From positions 1-15,126 of the forward strand of contig JAADEU010000126.1 in assembly GCA_013153235.1 (NCBI GenBank): 15,126 nucleotides of DNA. The letters are read 5' to 3'. The position numbers and the translations under genes are program-made. This document shows, piece by piece, positions 1-6,195 of the stretch. The DNA is from Aquificota bacterium. Lineage in GTDB: Bacteria > Aquificota > Aquificia > Aquificales > Hydrogenothermaceae. Below the pieces are notes generated by a model. The model worked only from the letters and a program-made list of their open reading frames with translations, ran no database searches and was not told the DNA's origin. Positions within the stretch are counted from its first letter, which is position 1. Each line of letters opens with the position of its first letter.

Positions 1-266
1 CTGACCTCTCTGAGGGCCCTTGTTACTTCATTTATCTTAGAAACTATGTACCTGTCTATGAGCGTTCTCACCATAAAGACAGGAATCAGAAAGGCAATCT
101 GGATTATAACCGTTGAAATGATCGCTTTTGTAAGTGCCCCCTGAACGCCGGATGAACTGAGGAGAAAGTAAACCAGAATACCTACAAACAGTGAACCGAC
201 AACTGAACCGGCGAAAACTATCCAGGAAATCAGTGTGAGAACAGAGCGTTTATCCTCCACAATCAC
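1..266 (-). CDS. HAMP-type membrane protein, N-terminal fragment
   Basis: This is a partial gene that runs off the left edge; 88 codons are visible. It starts with GTG at 266-264 (a second in-frame GTG lies at 260-258), and a GGAGG sits at 275-271. Two hydrophobic segments (about residues 9-37 and 48-67) are separated by a short loop. A basic, amphipathic stretch follows (about residues 67-88: VRTLIDRY, then SKINEVTRALREV) that resembles the first helix of a HAMP linker. Such a hairpin-plus-HAMP layout is typical of membrane-bound signalling proteins (chemoreceptors, histidine kinases, cyclic-di-GMP enzymes), but the output domain lies outside the window. The gene follows the DUF4149-like gene after 31 bases on the same strand, so it is probably the last visible member of the ndk unit. 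The HAMP reading is an inference from a short helix. Confidence 0.6.
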   Translation of the reverse strand, partial: MIVEDKRSVLTLISWIVFAGSVVGSLFVGILVYFLLSSSGVQGALTKAIISTVIIQIAFLIPVFMVRTLIDRYIVSKINEVTRALREV

Positions 267-297
267 CTAGCCTCCAATTTTATAAAAAGATTTTCGG

Positions 298-804
298 TTA
301 ATCCGACCGTTTCTTTAACCTCCTATCTTTTAAGAGATAATACCAAAAGAGGTATATTTCAAGTCCGAGATTAAAAAGATTTATAAAACTGGAGACCCCG
401 TGGATTTTTTTGAATTTTTCTTTTAATTTTAATGCTTCTTCCTTTTTACCTTCATCAAGGAGTACGTAGTACTGCAGGTTTATATTTCTGGCAACAGGGA
501 GTACTGTTTTGTGGAGGGCCATGTGGGTTATAACCAGAAGTAAAAGGCCAATTACAAACCCTTTATAGTTTTTTATAAGCTGCTTGTCTTTGATAGATTT
601 TATACCAATTAGCGTGTAGATTAGAATCCCGATAATCCATCCTGATGCAAAGTAATAGGGGAAGATAACATTTGTTATCTCCCCTGCAGTTCTGTGGTCA
701 AAGTGTGAAAATAACAGTGGTGCAATTATAAATGTGAATGATACATTAAATCCTATTAAAAAACCAAGTAACAGAAGAACCAGAAAGTCTATAAACCTAT
801 TCAA
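298..804 (-). CDS. DUF4149/TMEM205-like integral membrane protein
   Basis: This is a 168-aa protein with about four membrane segments (near residues 6-32, 50-68, 82-98 and 140-158) and a charged loop between the last two, rich in Lys and Glu (about 117-135). The conserved-looking FDHRTAGEITNVIFPYYF stretch (about residues 35-52) after the first segment, and the overall layout, match my memory of the DUF4149 family (bacterial relatives of TMEM205). No biochemical function is known to me for that family. The start is TTG at 804-802, inside the last codons of ndk. It is supported by a GGAG about four bases upstream and by the Met-less but otherwise natural N-terminus. The 8-base overlap with ndk suggests translational coupling. 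The family call is moderately secure; the function is unknown. Confidence 0.65.
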   Translation of the reverse strand: MNRFIDFLVLLLLGFLIGFNVSFTFIIAPLLFSHFDHRTAGEITNVIFPYYFASGWIIGILIYTLIGIKSIKDKQLIKNYKGFVIGLLLLVITHMALHKTVLPVARNINLQYYVLLDEGKKEEALKLKEKFKKIHGVSSFINLFNLGLEIYLFWYYLLKDRRLKKRSD

Positions 805-1219
805 CTATCTCCAGCCTGCTGAAAAAGAATGGTATTTCGAATTCTGCAGACTCTTTTGAGTCTGAGCCGTGGACGGCATTTTCACCTATGTTAGTACCGT
901 ACAGCTTTCTCAGTGTTCCCTCTGCTGCCTCTTCAGGATTGGTGGCACCCATGATTTCCCTGATTCTTTCGATGGCATTTTCCCCTTCCCAGACCATTGC
1001 CACAATTGGACCGGAAGACATAAACTCACACAGTTCATCGTAGAAAGGCCTTTCCCTGTGTACATAGTAAAACTGTCCGGCCTGTTCTTTTGTCAGTTTA
1101 AGTTTTTTCAGGGCAACCAGTTTGAATCCCTTTTCCTGAACGTGGGCTATGATTTTGCCCTCAACTCCTTTTTTTACAGCATCCGGCTTAATCAGCATCA
1201 GTGTTCTTTCTACAGACAT
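797..1219 (-). CDS. ndk: Nucleoside diphosphate kinase
   Basis: This 140-aa cytoplasmic enzyme transfers the gamma phosphate from NTPs to NDPs through a phospho-histidine, balancing nucleotide pools. The sequence shows the full family pattern: TLMLIKPDAV near the N-terminus (residues 6-15, with the ATP-contacting Lys11), SSGPIVAMVWEGENAI at 68-83, the MGATNP loop at 90-95, and the active-site NAVHGSDS with the catalytic His at 117. The length is normal for a bacterial Ndk. An AGGAGG at 1230-1225 stands five bases before the ATG. It lies 16 bases after the small 38-aa ORF downstream of the leuT-type gene, on the same strand, and its end overlaps the start of the DUF4149-like gene. No link between Ndk and those membrane proteins is implied beyond co-transcription. 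Confidence 0.97.
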   Translation of the reverse strand: MSVERTLMLIKPDAVKKGVEGKIIAHVQEKGFKLVALKKLKLTKEQAGQFYYVHRERPFYDELCEFMSSGPIVAMVWEGENAIERIREIMGATNPEEAAEGTLRKLYGTNIGENAVHGSDSKESAEFEIPFFFSRLEIVE

Positions 1220-1235
1220 TTATTCCTCCTGACTT

Positions 1236-1352
1236 TTATTTTTTATTATTATACAGTATCTTGTAGAATGAATATATGTTCAGCCCGATAACTATTCCCC
1301 ATGAAAGGGCCATAAACAGTGCCCCGTATCCGTTAAGGAGATGTCCTTCCAT
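1236..1352 (-). CDS. 38-aa single-TM micro-ORF overlapping the symporter gene
   Basis: This short reading frame has ATG at 1352-1350 and TAA at 1238-1236. It encodes 38 residues: a short N-terminus (MEGHLLNGYG), one hydrophobic helix (about residues 11-29, including a Trp-Gly pair at 18-19 and an Asn at 25) and a basic tail ending NNKK. A purine-rich GGGAGAAGAGG leads directly into the ATG. The frame overlaps the last 20 bases of the leuT-type gene in another frame, as a translationally coupled partner would. Known precedent: some bacterial NSS transporters have a tiny single-TM subunit encoded directly downstream, such as MetS beside MetP in Corynebacterium (family MaAIMP_sms). Size, topology and location agree with that, but sequence homology cannot be proven by eye. 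The alternative is a chance ORF, which the ribosome site and the fit between leuT and ndk argue against. Confidence 0.62.
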   Translation of the reverse strand: MEGHLLNGYGALFMALSWGIVIGLNIYSFYKILYNNKK

Positions 1353-2871
1353 TCCTCTTCTCCCAGGCAAGTTTAATTAATAGAATGCCTATTACCGTCA
1401 GGGCAAGGATAAACAGTCTCCCCGCCCATGTTCCAGCATCTGTTTTCTGTAGCTGCTGGGGTAGCATCTCAATGGACCAGGACAGGAGTATTATTATAAG
1501 AAGACCTGGAGCAACGTATTTCATTATGTAGTAAAAGATGAATGGTATTTTTATGTCGTTGTCCCTTGTGAGTTCTTCCCAGGCTTTTCTGGAATCAAAT
1601 ATCCAGAAGAATATAATCGCCTCAAACAGGGCAAAGACTACAAGTCCAAGTGTTCCAACCCAGAAATCAATTTCTCCAAGGGCACCTTTGATGAAAATAG
1701 GTATGTGGGCAGAGATAAACAGAAATACACCCAGTACAGCCACAGCTTTCTGCCTTGACCATCCCAGTTCATCTTCGAGGAATGCAATGGCAGGCTGGGA
1801 TAATGCTATGGAGGAAGTCACCCCTGCAAAGAACAGAAGCAGAAACCAGATGAAGCTGAAGAACTGGCCGTAGGGTATATTGGCAAATATTGCAGGTAGT
1901 GCCATAAATCCAAGGTCAAAAGCCCCCTGACTTGCTATCATAGCCGTTGCAGGAATTCCAAAGAAAATAACAGATGCTGTTATTGCTATAGAACCACCGA
2001 GGATAACCTCAGCAAACTCGTTTACAGATGCACCGGCAAGCCCGTTAAGGGCTATATCATCTTTGGGTTTTATGTAAGATGCATAGGTCAGGATTGCACC
2101 AAAACCTACACTGAGGGTGAAAAATACCTGACCGGCGGCGGCAAGCCATACCTTAGGGTCTGTCAATGCAGAAAAGTCTGGATTCCACAGAAATCCAAGA
2201 CCATCAAGGAAATTCCTGCCGTCAGGGGACGTCAGGGTAAACACCCTTACCATAAGTATAATGGCCATTATGAAAATCAGGGGCATTGCAAACTTGGCAA
2301 CCTTTTCTATACCTGCGCTGACTCCCCTGTACAGTATGTACAGATTTATCAGAAGGGTAACGACAAAAAACAGGTAGGTCTCAACTGCAGGGGTCAGAAA
2401 AATACCTGATGAAGTCTGGCCTGTTTTTTCTGCAAGAAACTGCTGAAATGGCTGCAGGTAGTCCTTAACATCGGAGGTTAGCGGTGTGGATGGCAGGCTT
2501 CCCATTAAACTGAAAAAGCTATACAGCAGGGTCCATGATTCGATATAGGTGTAATAGACTACAACTGCAAGGGGTATAAGCACCCCGAGAAGACCTATAT
2601 ATTTTGCAAGGGGGTTCTTCCACAGATAATCAAAGACTGCAACTGCAGTACCATGTCCCCTTGCTCCTCCAAATCTTCCAAGTGCCCACTCTATCCACAG
2701 AAGTGGTATACCGAGGAGTAGAAGGGAAATCATGTACGGAATCATAAATGCACCGCCACCGTTGTCTGCCGCCTGAACAGGAAACCTTAAAAAATTCCCC
2801 AGTCCTATGGCATTTCCGGCAACGGCAAGAATCAGGCCAATTCTGCTTCCCCAGGCTTCTCTTTTTATCAT
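1333..2871 (-). CDS. leuT: LeuT-type sodium:amino acid symporter (NSS/SNF family)
   Basis: This 512-aa inner-membrane protein has the 12 hydrophobic segments of the NSS fold and is closely collinear with Aquifex aeolicus LeuT as I remember it. It should import small hydrophobic amino acids with sodium. TM1 holds the unwound GNAIGLGN (19-26). TM3 holds the Tyr pair 106-107, the second matching the substrate-gating Tyr108 of LeuT. TM6 holds FFTLS (250-254), TM7 holds Asn284 and Glu288, and TM8 holds AGVTSS (349-354). Together these cover both sodium sites and the substrate pocket. Glu288 matches LeuT Glu290, the residue associated with chloride independence. At the pocket position matching LeuT Ile359 this protein has Leu357. 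The ATG at 2871 follows AGAGAGGAAA. A small single-TM ORF overlaps its 3' end. Family is certain; the exact substrate is inferred. Confidence 0.95.
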   Translation of the reverse strand: MIKREAWGSRIGLILAVAGNAIGLGNFLRFPVQAADNGGGAFMIPYMISLLLLGIPLLWIEWALGRFGGARGHGTAVAVFDYLWKNPLAKYIGLLGVLIPLAVVVYYTYIESWTLLYSFFSLMGSLPSTPLTSDVKDYLQPFQQFLAEKTGQTSSGIFLTPAVETYLFFVVTLLINLYILYRGVSAGIEKVAKFAMPLIFIMAIILMVRVFTLTSPDGRNFLDGLGFLWNPDFSALTDPKVWLAAAGQVFFTLSVGFGAILTYASYIKPKDDIALNGLAGASVNEFAEVILGGSIAITASVIFFGIPATAMIASQGAFDLGFMALPAIFANIPYGQFFSFIWFLLLFFAGVTSSIALSQPAIAFLEDELGWSRQKAVAVLGVFLFISAHIPIFIKGALGEIDFWVGTLGLVVFALFEAIIFFWIFDSRKAWEELTRDNDIKIPFIFYYIMKYVAPGLLIIILLSWSIEMLPQQLQKTDAGTWAGRLFILALTVIGILLIKLAWEKRNGRTSP

Positions 2872-2909
2872 TTTCCTCTCTTTAATTTTGTTGCTTTGGA
2901 GATAAATTC

Positions 2910-2950
2910 ATATTATATATAATATCTTAAAACAGGTTATAATATATAAT
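2910..2950. promoter_or_regulatory. Divergent promoter core for leuT-type gene and hemA
   Basis: The 101-base gap between the divergent leuT-type gene and hemA is very AT-rich. Positions 2910-2925 form a 16-bp perfect palindrome that contains TATAAT on the plus strand (2918-2923) and TATAAT on the minus strand (2917-2912). Two further plus-strand TATAAT boxes lie at 2938-2943 and 2945-2950, better placed for a short leader before hemA. No good -35 box is visible; TTTGGA at 2895-2900 is 17 bases from the first plus-strand box and matches TTGACA at only three positions. That this region holds the promoters is likely from gene orientation. Which box is used is not settled by the sequence. Confidence 0.5.
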
Positions 2951-2972
2951 CTGTCTGTAAATAGAGGTATTG

Positions 2973-4295
2973 ATGGAGATTTTTGCTACAGGGCTTAACT
3001 ACAAAACGGCTCCAGTTGAAATAAGAGAAAAACTTGCAATACCTGAGGATAAACTTCCCGATATTCTCGAAAAGATAAACCAGATTCCCTCTGTATTTGA
3101 GTCTTGTATTCTCTCAACATGTAACAGGGTTGAAATCTACGGTGTAACAGACTCTCCGGAGGAGGCTTACACCGACATCCTGAAGATTTTATCATCCTAC
3201 TCAGGTTTAAAAATTGATGAACTGAAAAAATACATTTTCCTCTACACAGACAAAGATGCCATAAAACATATATTCCAGGTATCATCCAGTCTTGACTCGA
3301 TGGTTATAGGTGAGCCCCAGATAGTTTGCCAGTTCAAGGACTCATTTACAAGGGCCAGGGAATTTAAAACAGTCAAACACATAATGACAAGGCTGTTTGA
3401 CAAGGCCATGAACGTTTCAAAAAAAATCAGAACCTCAACAGGTATAAGCAGAAGGGCTGTATCAATAAGCTACGCAGCTATAGAACTGGCAAAGAAAATA
3501 TTTGGGGACCTGTCAGATAAAAATGTTCTGCTTCTTGGTGCCGGAGAAATGGCAGAGCTTGCTGCAAGGCATCTGGCATCGGCAGGGGTAAGACATATTT
3601 TTGTATCAAACAGGACATTTGAAAAGGCCGTCCAGCTTGCAGATGAGTTTGGTGGCTCGGCCATCAGGTTCAACAAACTGTTTGAGTTTCTTCCGGAGGC
3701 TGACATTATTATCGTATCAACAGGTGCCAAAGAGCCTATTTTGAGGAAGGAGCATTTCAAAGAGATAGACAGAATCAGACAGGGCAAGCCTGTTTTTATC
3801 ATAGATATATCCGTTCCAAGGAATGTTGCAGATGACGTTAATGACATAGAAAATGTGTTCCTCTACAACATAGACGACCTGAAGATGGTTGTTGACCGGA
3901 ACCTGGAAGAGAGAAAAATCGCAGCTGAATCCGCAAAGATTCTGATAGATGAAGAGGTGGCCAAATTTGATAGATGGCTGAAACAGCTGAGGGTGAACCC
4001 TGTAATAGCAAAAATCAGACATACCGCCGATGAGATAAGGGAAGCCCAGCTTGAGAGACTGTTTAACTCCATGCCGTATCTGAATGAGAAGGAGAGGGAA
4101 AATATTGACCTTGCTGTCAGGGCTATAATTAACAAGCTTCTCCACAGACCAACAATGTACATAAAAGACAGGGCCACAAAGGAAAACAGTGAGTTTTATG
4201 TTGAGATGTTTGAGGAGATGTTCAGCCCCAAGTGGGACCTGAGAAAGCAGTTTTCAGGAAAGCCATCAAAGAAAGGCAGAAAAAGTGAAAAGTAA
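2973..4295 (+). CDS. hemA: Glutamyl-tRNA reductase
   Basis: This 440-aa enzyme reduces the glutamate on Glu-tRNA(Glu) to glutamate-1-semialdehyde with NADPH, the first committed step of the C5 route to haem. The catalytic domain carries LSTCNRVEIY with the nucleophile Cys50, and SSLDSMVIGEPQI (105-117). The NADPH domain carries VLLLGAGEMAE (185-195) and SNRT (212-215). The C-terminal helical dimerisation domain (from about 310) has the expected LHRPT (390-394). The start is taken as ATG 2973 rather than the in-frame TTG at 2970, because AGAGG at 2963-2967 is five bases from the ATG but only two from the TTG. The basic tail (about 426-440) overlaps the start of lptC. It heads a plus-strand unit with lptC, lptA, an ATPase gene and aroA. 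Confidence 0.96.
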   Translation: MEIFATGLNYKTAPVEIREKLAIPEDKLPDILEKINQIPSVFESCILSTCNRVEIYGVTDSPEEAYTDILKILSSYSGLKIDELKKYIFLYTDKDAIKHIFQVSSSLDSMVIGEPQIVCQFKDSFTRAREFKTVKHIMTRLFDKAMNVSKKIRTSTGISRRAVSISYAAIELAKKIFGDLSDKNVLLLGAGEMAELAARHLASAGVRHIFVSNRTFEKAVQLADEFGGSAIRFNKLFEFLPEADIIIVSTGAKEPILRKEHFKEIDRIRQGKPVFIIDISVPRNVADDVNDIENVFLYNIDDLKMVVDRNLEERKIAAESAKILIDEEVAKFDRWLKQLRVNPVIAKIRHTADEIREAQLERLFNSMPYLNEKERENIDLAVRAIINKLLHRPTMYIKDRATKENSEFYVEMFEEMFSPKWDLRKQFSGKPSKKGRKSEK

Positions 4296-4797
4296 AATAC
4301 TGGCCTATGCGGCTGTATTTTTTCTCCTTGTACTGCTCTTTAATCAGATATCCCAGTTTTTTGAAAAAGTTGAACTGAAATCACTGGATTACAAAAAGGG
4401 GGAGATAGACAACTTTGTCCTCACAGGTATAAATAACGACAGGTATATGCTAAAAGGTAAAAAGCTTATTGATACGGCCAGCGGATACATTATCCAGGAT
4501 TTCAATCTTGAGTATTTCAAAGATGGGGAAAGGCTGTTTATATATTCTGATAAAGGTGTGTACAGAAAGGATAAAGATATTCTGGACCTTGAGCAGAATG
4601 TTAAAATAGTTACACACGACCTGACTATGGAAACACAGTTTTTGAGGATGCTGGTAAAGGAAAGGAGGGCGTTTAACTCAAATCCGGTGATTCTGTACAC
4701 AGAATACATGAAAACAGAAGGGGACAATATATTTATAGACCTTGTCAGGGAAAGGCTTAAACTTGAAAATGTAACAACCATATACAGGGGAAAATAG
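4285..4797 (+). CDS. lptC: LptC-like LPS export protein
   Basis: This 170-aa protein has an N-terminal membrane anchor (about residues 5-23) followed by a periplasmic beta-rich domain with regularly spaced strands. The pattern fits LptC, which receives lipopolysaccharide from the LptB2FG transporter and passes it to LptA. LptC is poorly conserved in sequence, so the call leans on three things: the single anchor plus OstA/LptC-type repeat pattern (for example IYSDKGVYRKDKDILDLE around 91-108), the length, and the lptA gene directly downstream. The start is GTG at 4285, inside the last codons of hemA (11-base overlap), with AAAGG about nine bases upstream. No alternative in-frame ATG gives a complete anchor. 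The periplasmic part of this protein is expected to form the first section of the LPS bridge. Confidence 0.85.
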   Translation: MKSKILAYAAVFFLLVLLFNQISQFFEKVELKSLDYKKGEIDNFVLTGINNDRYMLKGKKLIDTASGYIIQDFNLEYFKDGERLFIYSDKGVYRKDKDILDLEQNVKIVTHDLTMETQFLRMLVKERRAFNSNPVILYTEYMKTEGDNIFIDLVRERLKLENVTTIYRGK

Positions 4798-4798
4798 A

Positions 4799-5272
4799 AT
4801 GCTGAGGGTTATTCTACTTGTCTGTGCTTTACTGATTTCTGTTTCTTATGCCGAAAAGAAAACACAGACAGACAAGCCGATTGTCATAGAGGCAGATACT
4901 CTTGAATATGATAAAAAAGACCAGATAATAGTTTACACAGGTAATGTTGTTGTAAAAAAGGATGACTTTACCCTCTGGTCTGATAAGCTGAAAATTTTCC
5001 TTGACCAGAATGGGGACATAAAAAAGATTCTTGCTGTGGGGAATGTTAGATTTGTAAAGGGAAACCGAAAGGGTAAAAGTGAGGAGGCTGAATATTATAA
5101 AGATAAAAACTACATCATCCTTAAGGGGAATGCGCAGCTTCAACAGGATAATAACATAATTGAGGGGGATGAGATTATCTACTACATAGATACGGAAAAA
5201 GCAGAGGTTGTTGGAAAGAACAAGAGGGTCAGAACAATCTTCTTTCCTGAGGAAAAGGGAAATAAAAAATGA
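4799..5272 (+). CDS. lptA: LptA-like periplasmic LPS bridge protein
   Basis: This is a 157-aa secreted protein. A signal peptide covers residues 1-18 with a likely cut after SYA. The mature part is one OstA/LptA-N beta-jellyroll (about residues 27-140), with the repeated strand pattern seen in IEADTLEYDKKDQIIVYTGN (30-49), GDIKKILAVGNVRFV (72-86), KSEEAEYYKDKNYIILKGNA (93-112) and the terminal IIEGDEIIYY (119-128). LptA molecules polymerise across the periplasm to carry LPS from LptC to LptD at the outer membrane. The ATG lies two bases after the lptC stop, with AGGGG at 4786-4790. Its own stop overlaps the ATPase start as ATGA. The usual neighbour lptB is missing here. Confidence 0.9.
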   Translation: MLRVILLVCALLISVSYAEKKTQTDKPIVIEADTLEYDKKDQIIVYTGNVVVKKDDFTLWSDKLKIFLDQNGDIKKILAVGNVRFVKGNRKGKSEEAEYYKDKNYIILKGNAQLQQDNNIIEGDEIIYYIDTEKAEVVGKNKRVRTIFFPEEKGNKK

Positions 5273-6195
5273 CGTACCTTGAGTTTTTCGGGCTTAAGGA
5301 AGACCCATTTAAAATAACTCCGGATTATAAGTACTTTTATCCATCCAAAACCCACAGGATTGCTGATAATCTGCTGAAGTATGTGGTCAAACACGGTGAG
5401 GGATTCTGTGTTATCGTCGGGGAACCGGGAACCGGAAAAACAACGGTTATAAGGAAGTTCATCAGTTCCCTTTCAGATAATATCATATATGCCCTTATTC
5501 TGACCCCGAAGCTTGAACCTGAGGAGTTTTTGAAGGTTGTTCTTGATGACCTTGGGGTTCACATAGAGGCAGATTCAAAGCACGACCTCCTGAAGAAATT
5601 CAGGGAATTCCTTGAGAAAAAGGTGGCAGAGGGTAAAAAGGTCCTTATCATAGTGGATGAGGCTCAGAATCTTCCTGTTGAGACCCTTGAGGAACTGAGA
5701 CTCCTTTCAAATCTGGAAACAACCAATGAAAAACTGGTTCAGATAATACTCCTTGGACAGCCTGAGCTTGATGAAAAACTAAACATGCCACAGCTGAGGC
5801 AGCTTAATCAGAGAATTACCAATAAAATAAGACTCCTGCCCCTTACCGAGGAGGAAACATTCAGGTATATATACCACAGACTGGCTGTTGCAGGTAAGGG
5901 TAATATAAGATTCACAGATAAGGCCATAAAGAGAATATACAGGTACTCAAAAGGCATACCCCGTCTTATTAATGTACTTGCCTCAAGGTCCCTTATGTCC
6001 GCATTTATGACAGGTTCCTTTGTTATAAAACCTGAAAATGTGGATGCTGCAAAGGAGACGTTCAATCCGGATGTGATAGGTGGAGGGGTACTTGATTATT
6101 TCACAAAGAAGAAAATCCTTATATTTTCGTTGATAATTGCCAACATACTGGGTATTATGTATTTACTTTATAAACTAATTTTTCCAGAGGGTTAA
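5269..6195 (+). CDS. GspA/ExeA-like AAA ATPase with C-terminal membrane anchor
   Basis: This is a 308-aa protein. It opens with YLEFFGLKEDPFKITPD (3-19), the signature opening of the ExeA/GspA ATPase family. Walker A is GEPGTGKTT (51-59), Walker B IIVDEAQN (127-134), a sensor-1-like ILLGQPEL (160-167) and a sensor-2-like GIPRLIN (229-235). One hydrophobic helix (about 283-302) lies at the C-terminus, leaving almost nothing beyond it. In ExeA itself, a longer periplasmic part with a peptidoglycan-binding domain follows the membrane helix. Here that part is absent. ExeA helps type II secretin assembly in the cell wall, but relatives also act with pili and transposition. The ATGA overlap with lptA and the abutting aroA place it in an LPS-export unit, in the position where lptB often sits. 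It is not an ABC ATPase, so it cannot be LptB. The actual role is unknown. Confidence 0.85.
   Translation: MTYLEFFGLKEDPFKITPDYKYFYPSKTHRIADNLLKYVVKHGEGFCVIVGEPGTGKTTVIRKFISSLSDNIIYALILTPKLEPEEFLKVVLDDLGVHIEADSKHDLLKKFREFLEKKVAEGKKVLIIVDEAQNLPVETLEELRLLSNLETTNEKLVQIILLGQPELDEKLNMPQLRQLNQRITNKIRLLPLTEEETFRYIYHRLAVAGKGNIRFTDKAIKRIYRYSKGIPRLINVLASRSLMSAFMTGSFVIKPENVDAAKETFNPDVIGGGVLDYFTKKKILIFSLIIANILGIMYLLYKLIFPEG

Noticed and set aside
869..1291. Plus-strand open frame of about 140 codons opposite ndk
   Set aside because: It lies antisense to the strongly conserved ndk, has no ribosome site and has a cysteine-rich, family-less translation.
2970..2972. TTG as the hemA start
   Set aside because: AGAGG at 2963-2967 would be only two bases away; the next codon, ATG at 2973, has normal spacing.
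3470..4177. Several minus-strand open frames within hemA
   Set aside because: They are antisense to conserved HemA motifs, overlap one another and have no ribosome site.
5269..6195. The ATPase as LptB
   Set aside because: There is no ABC signature motif (LSGGQ), and the DEAQN Walker B and FGL-DPF start belong to the GspA/ExeA group.
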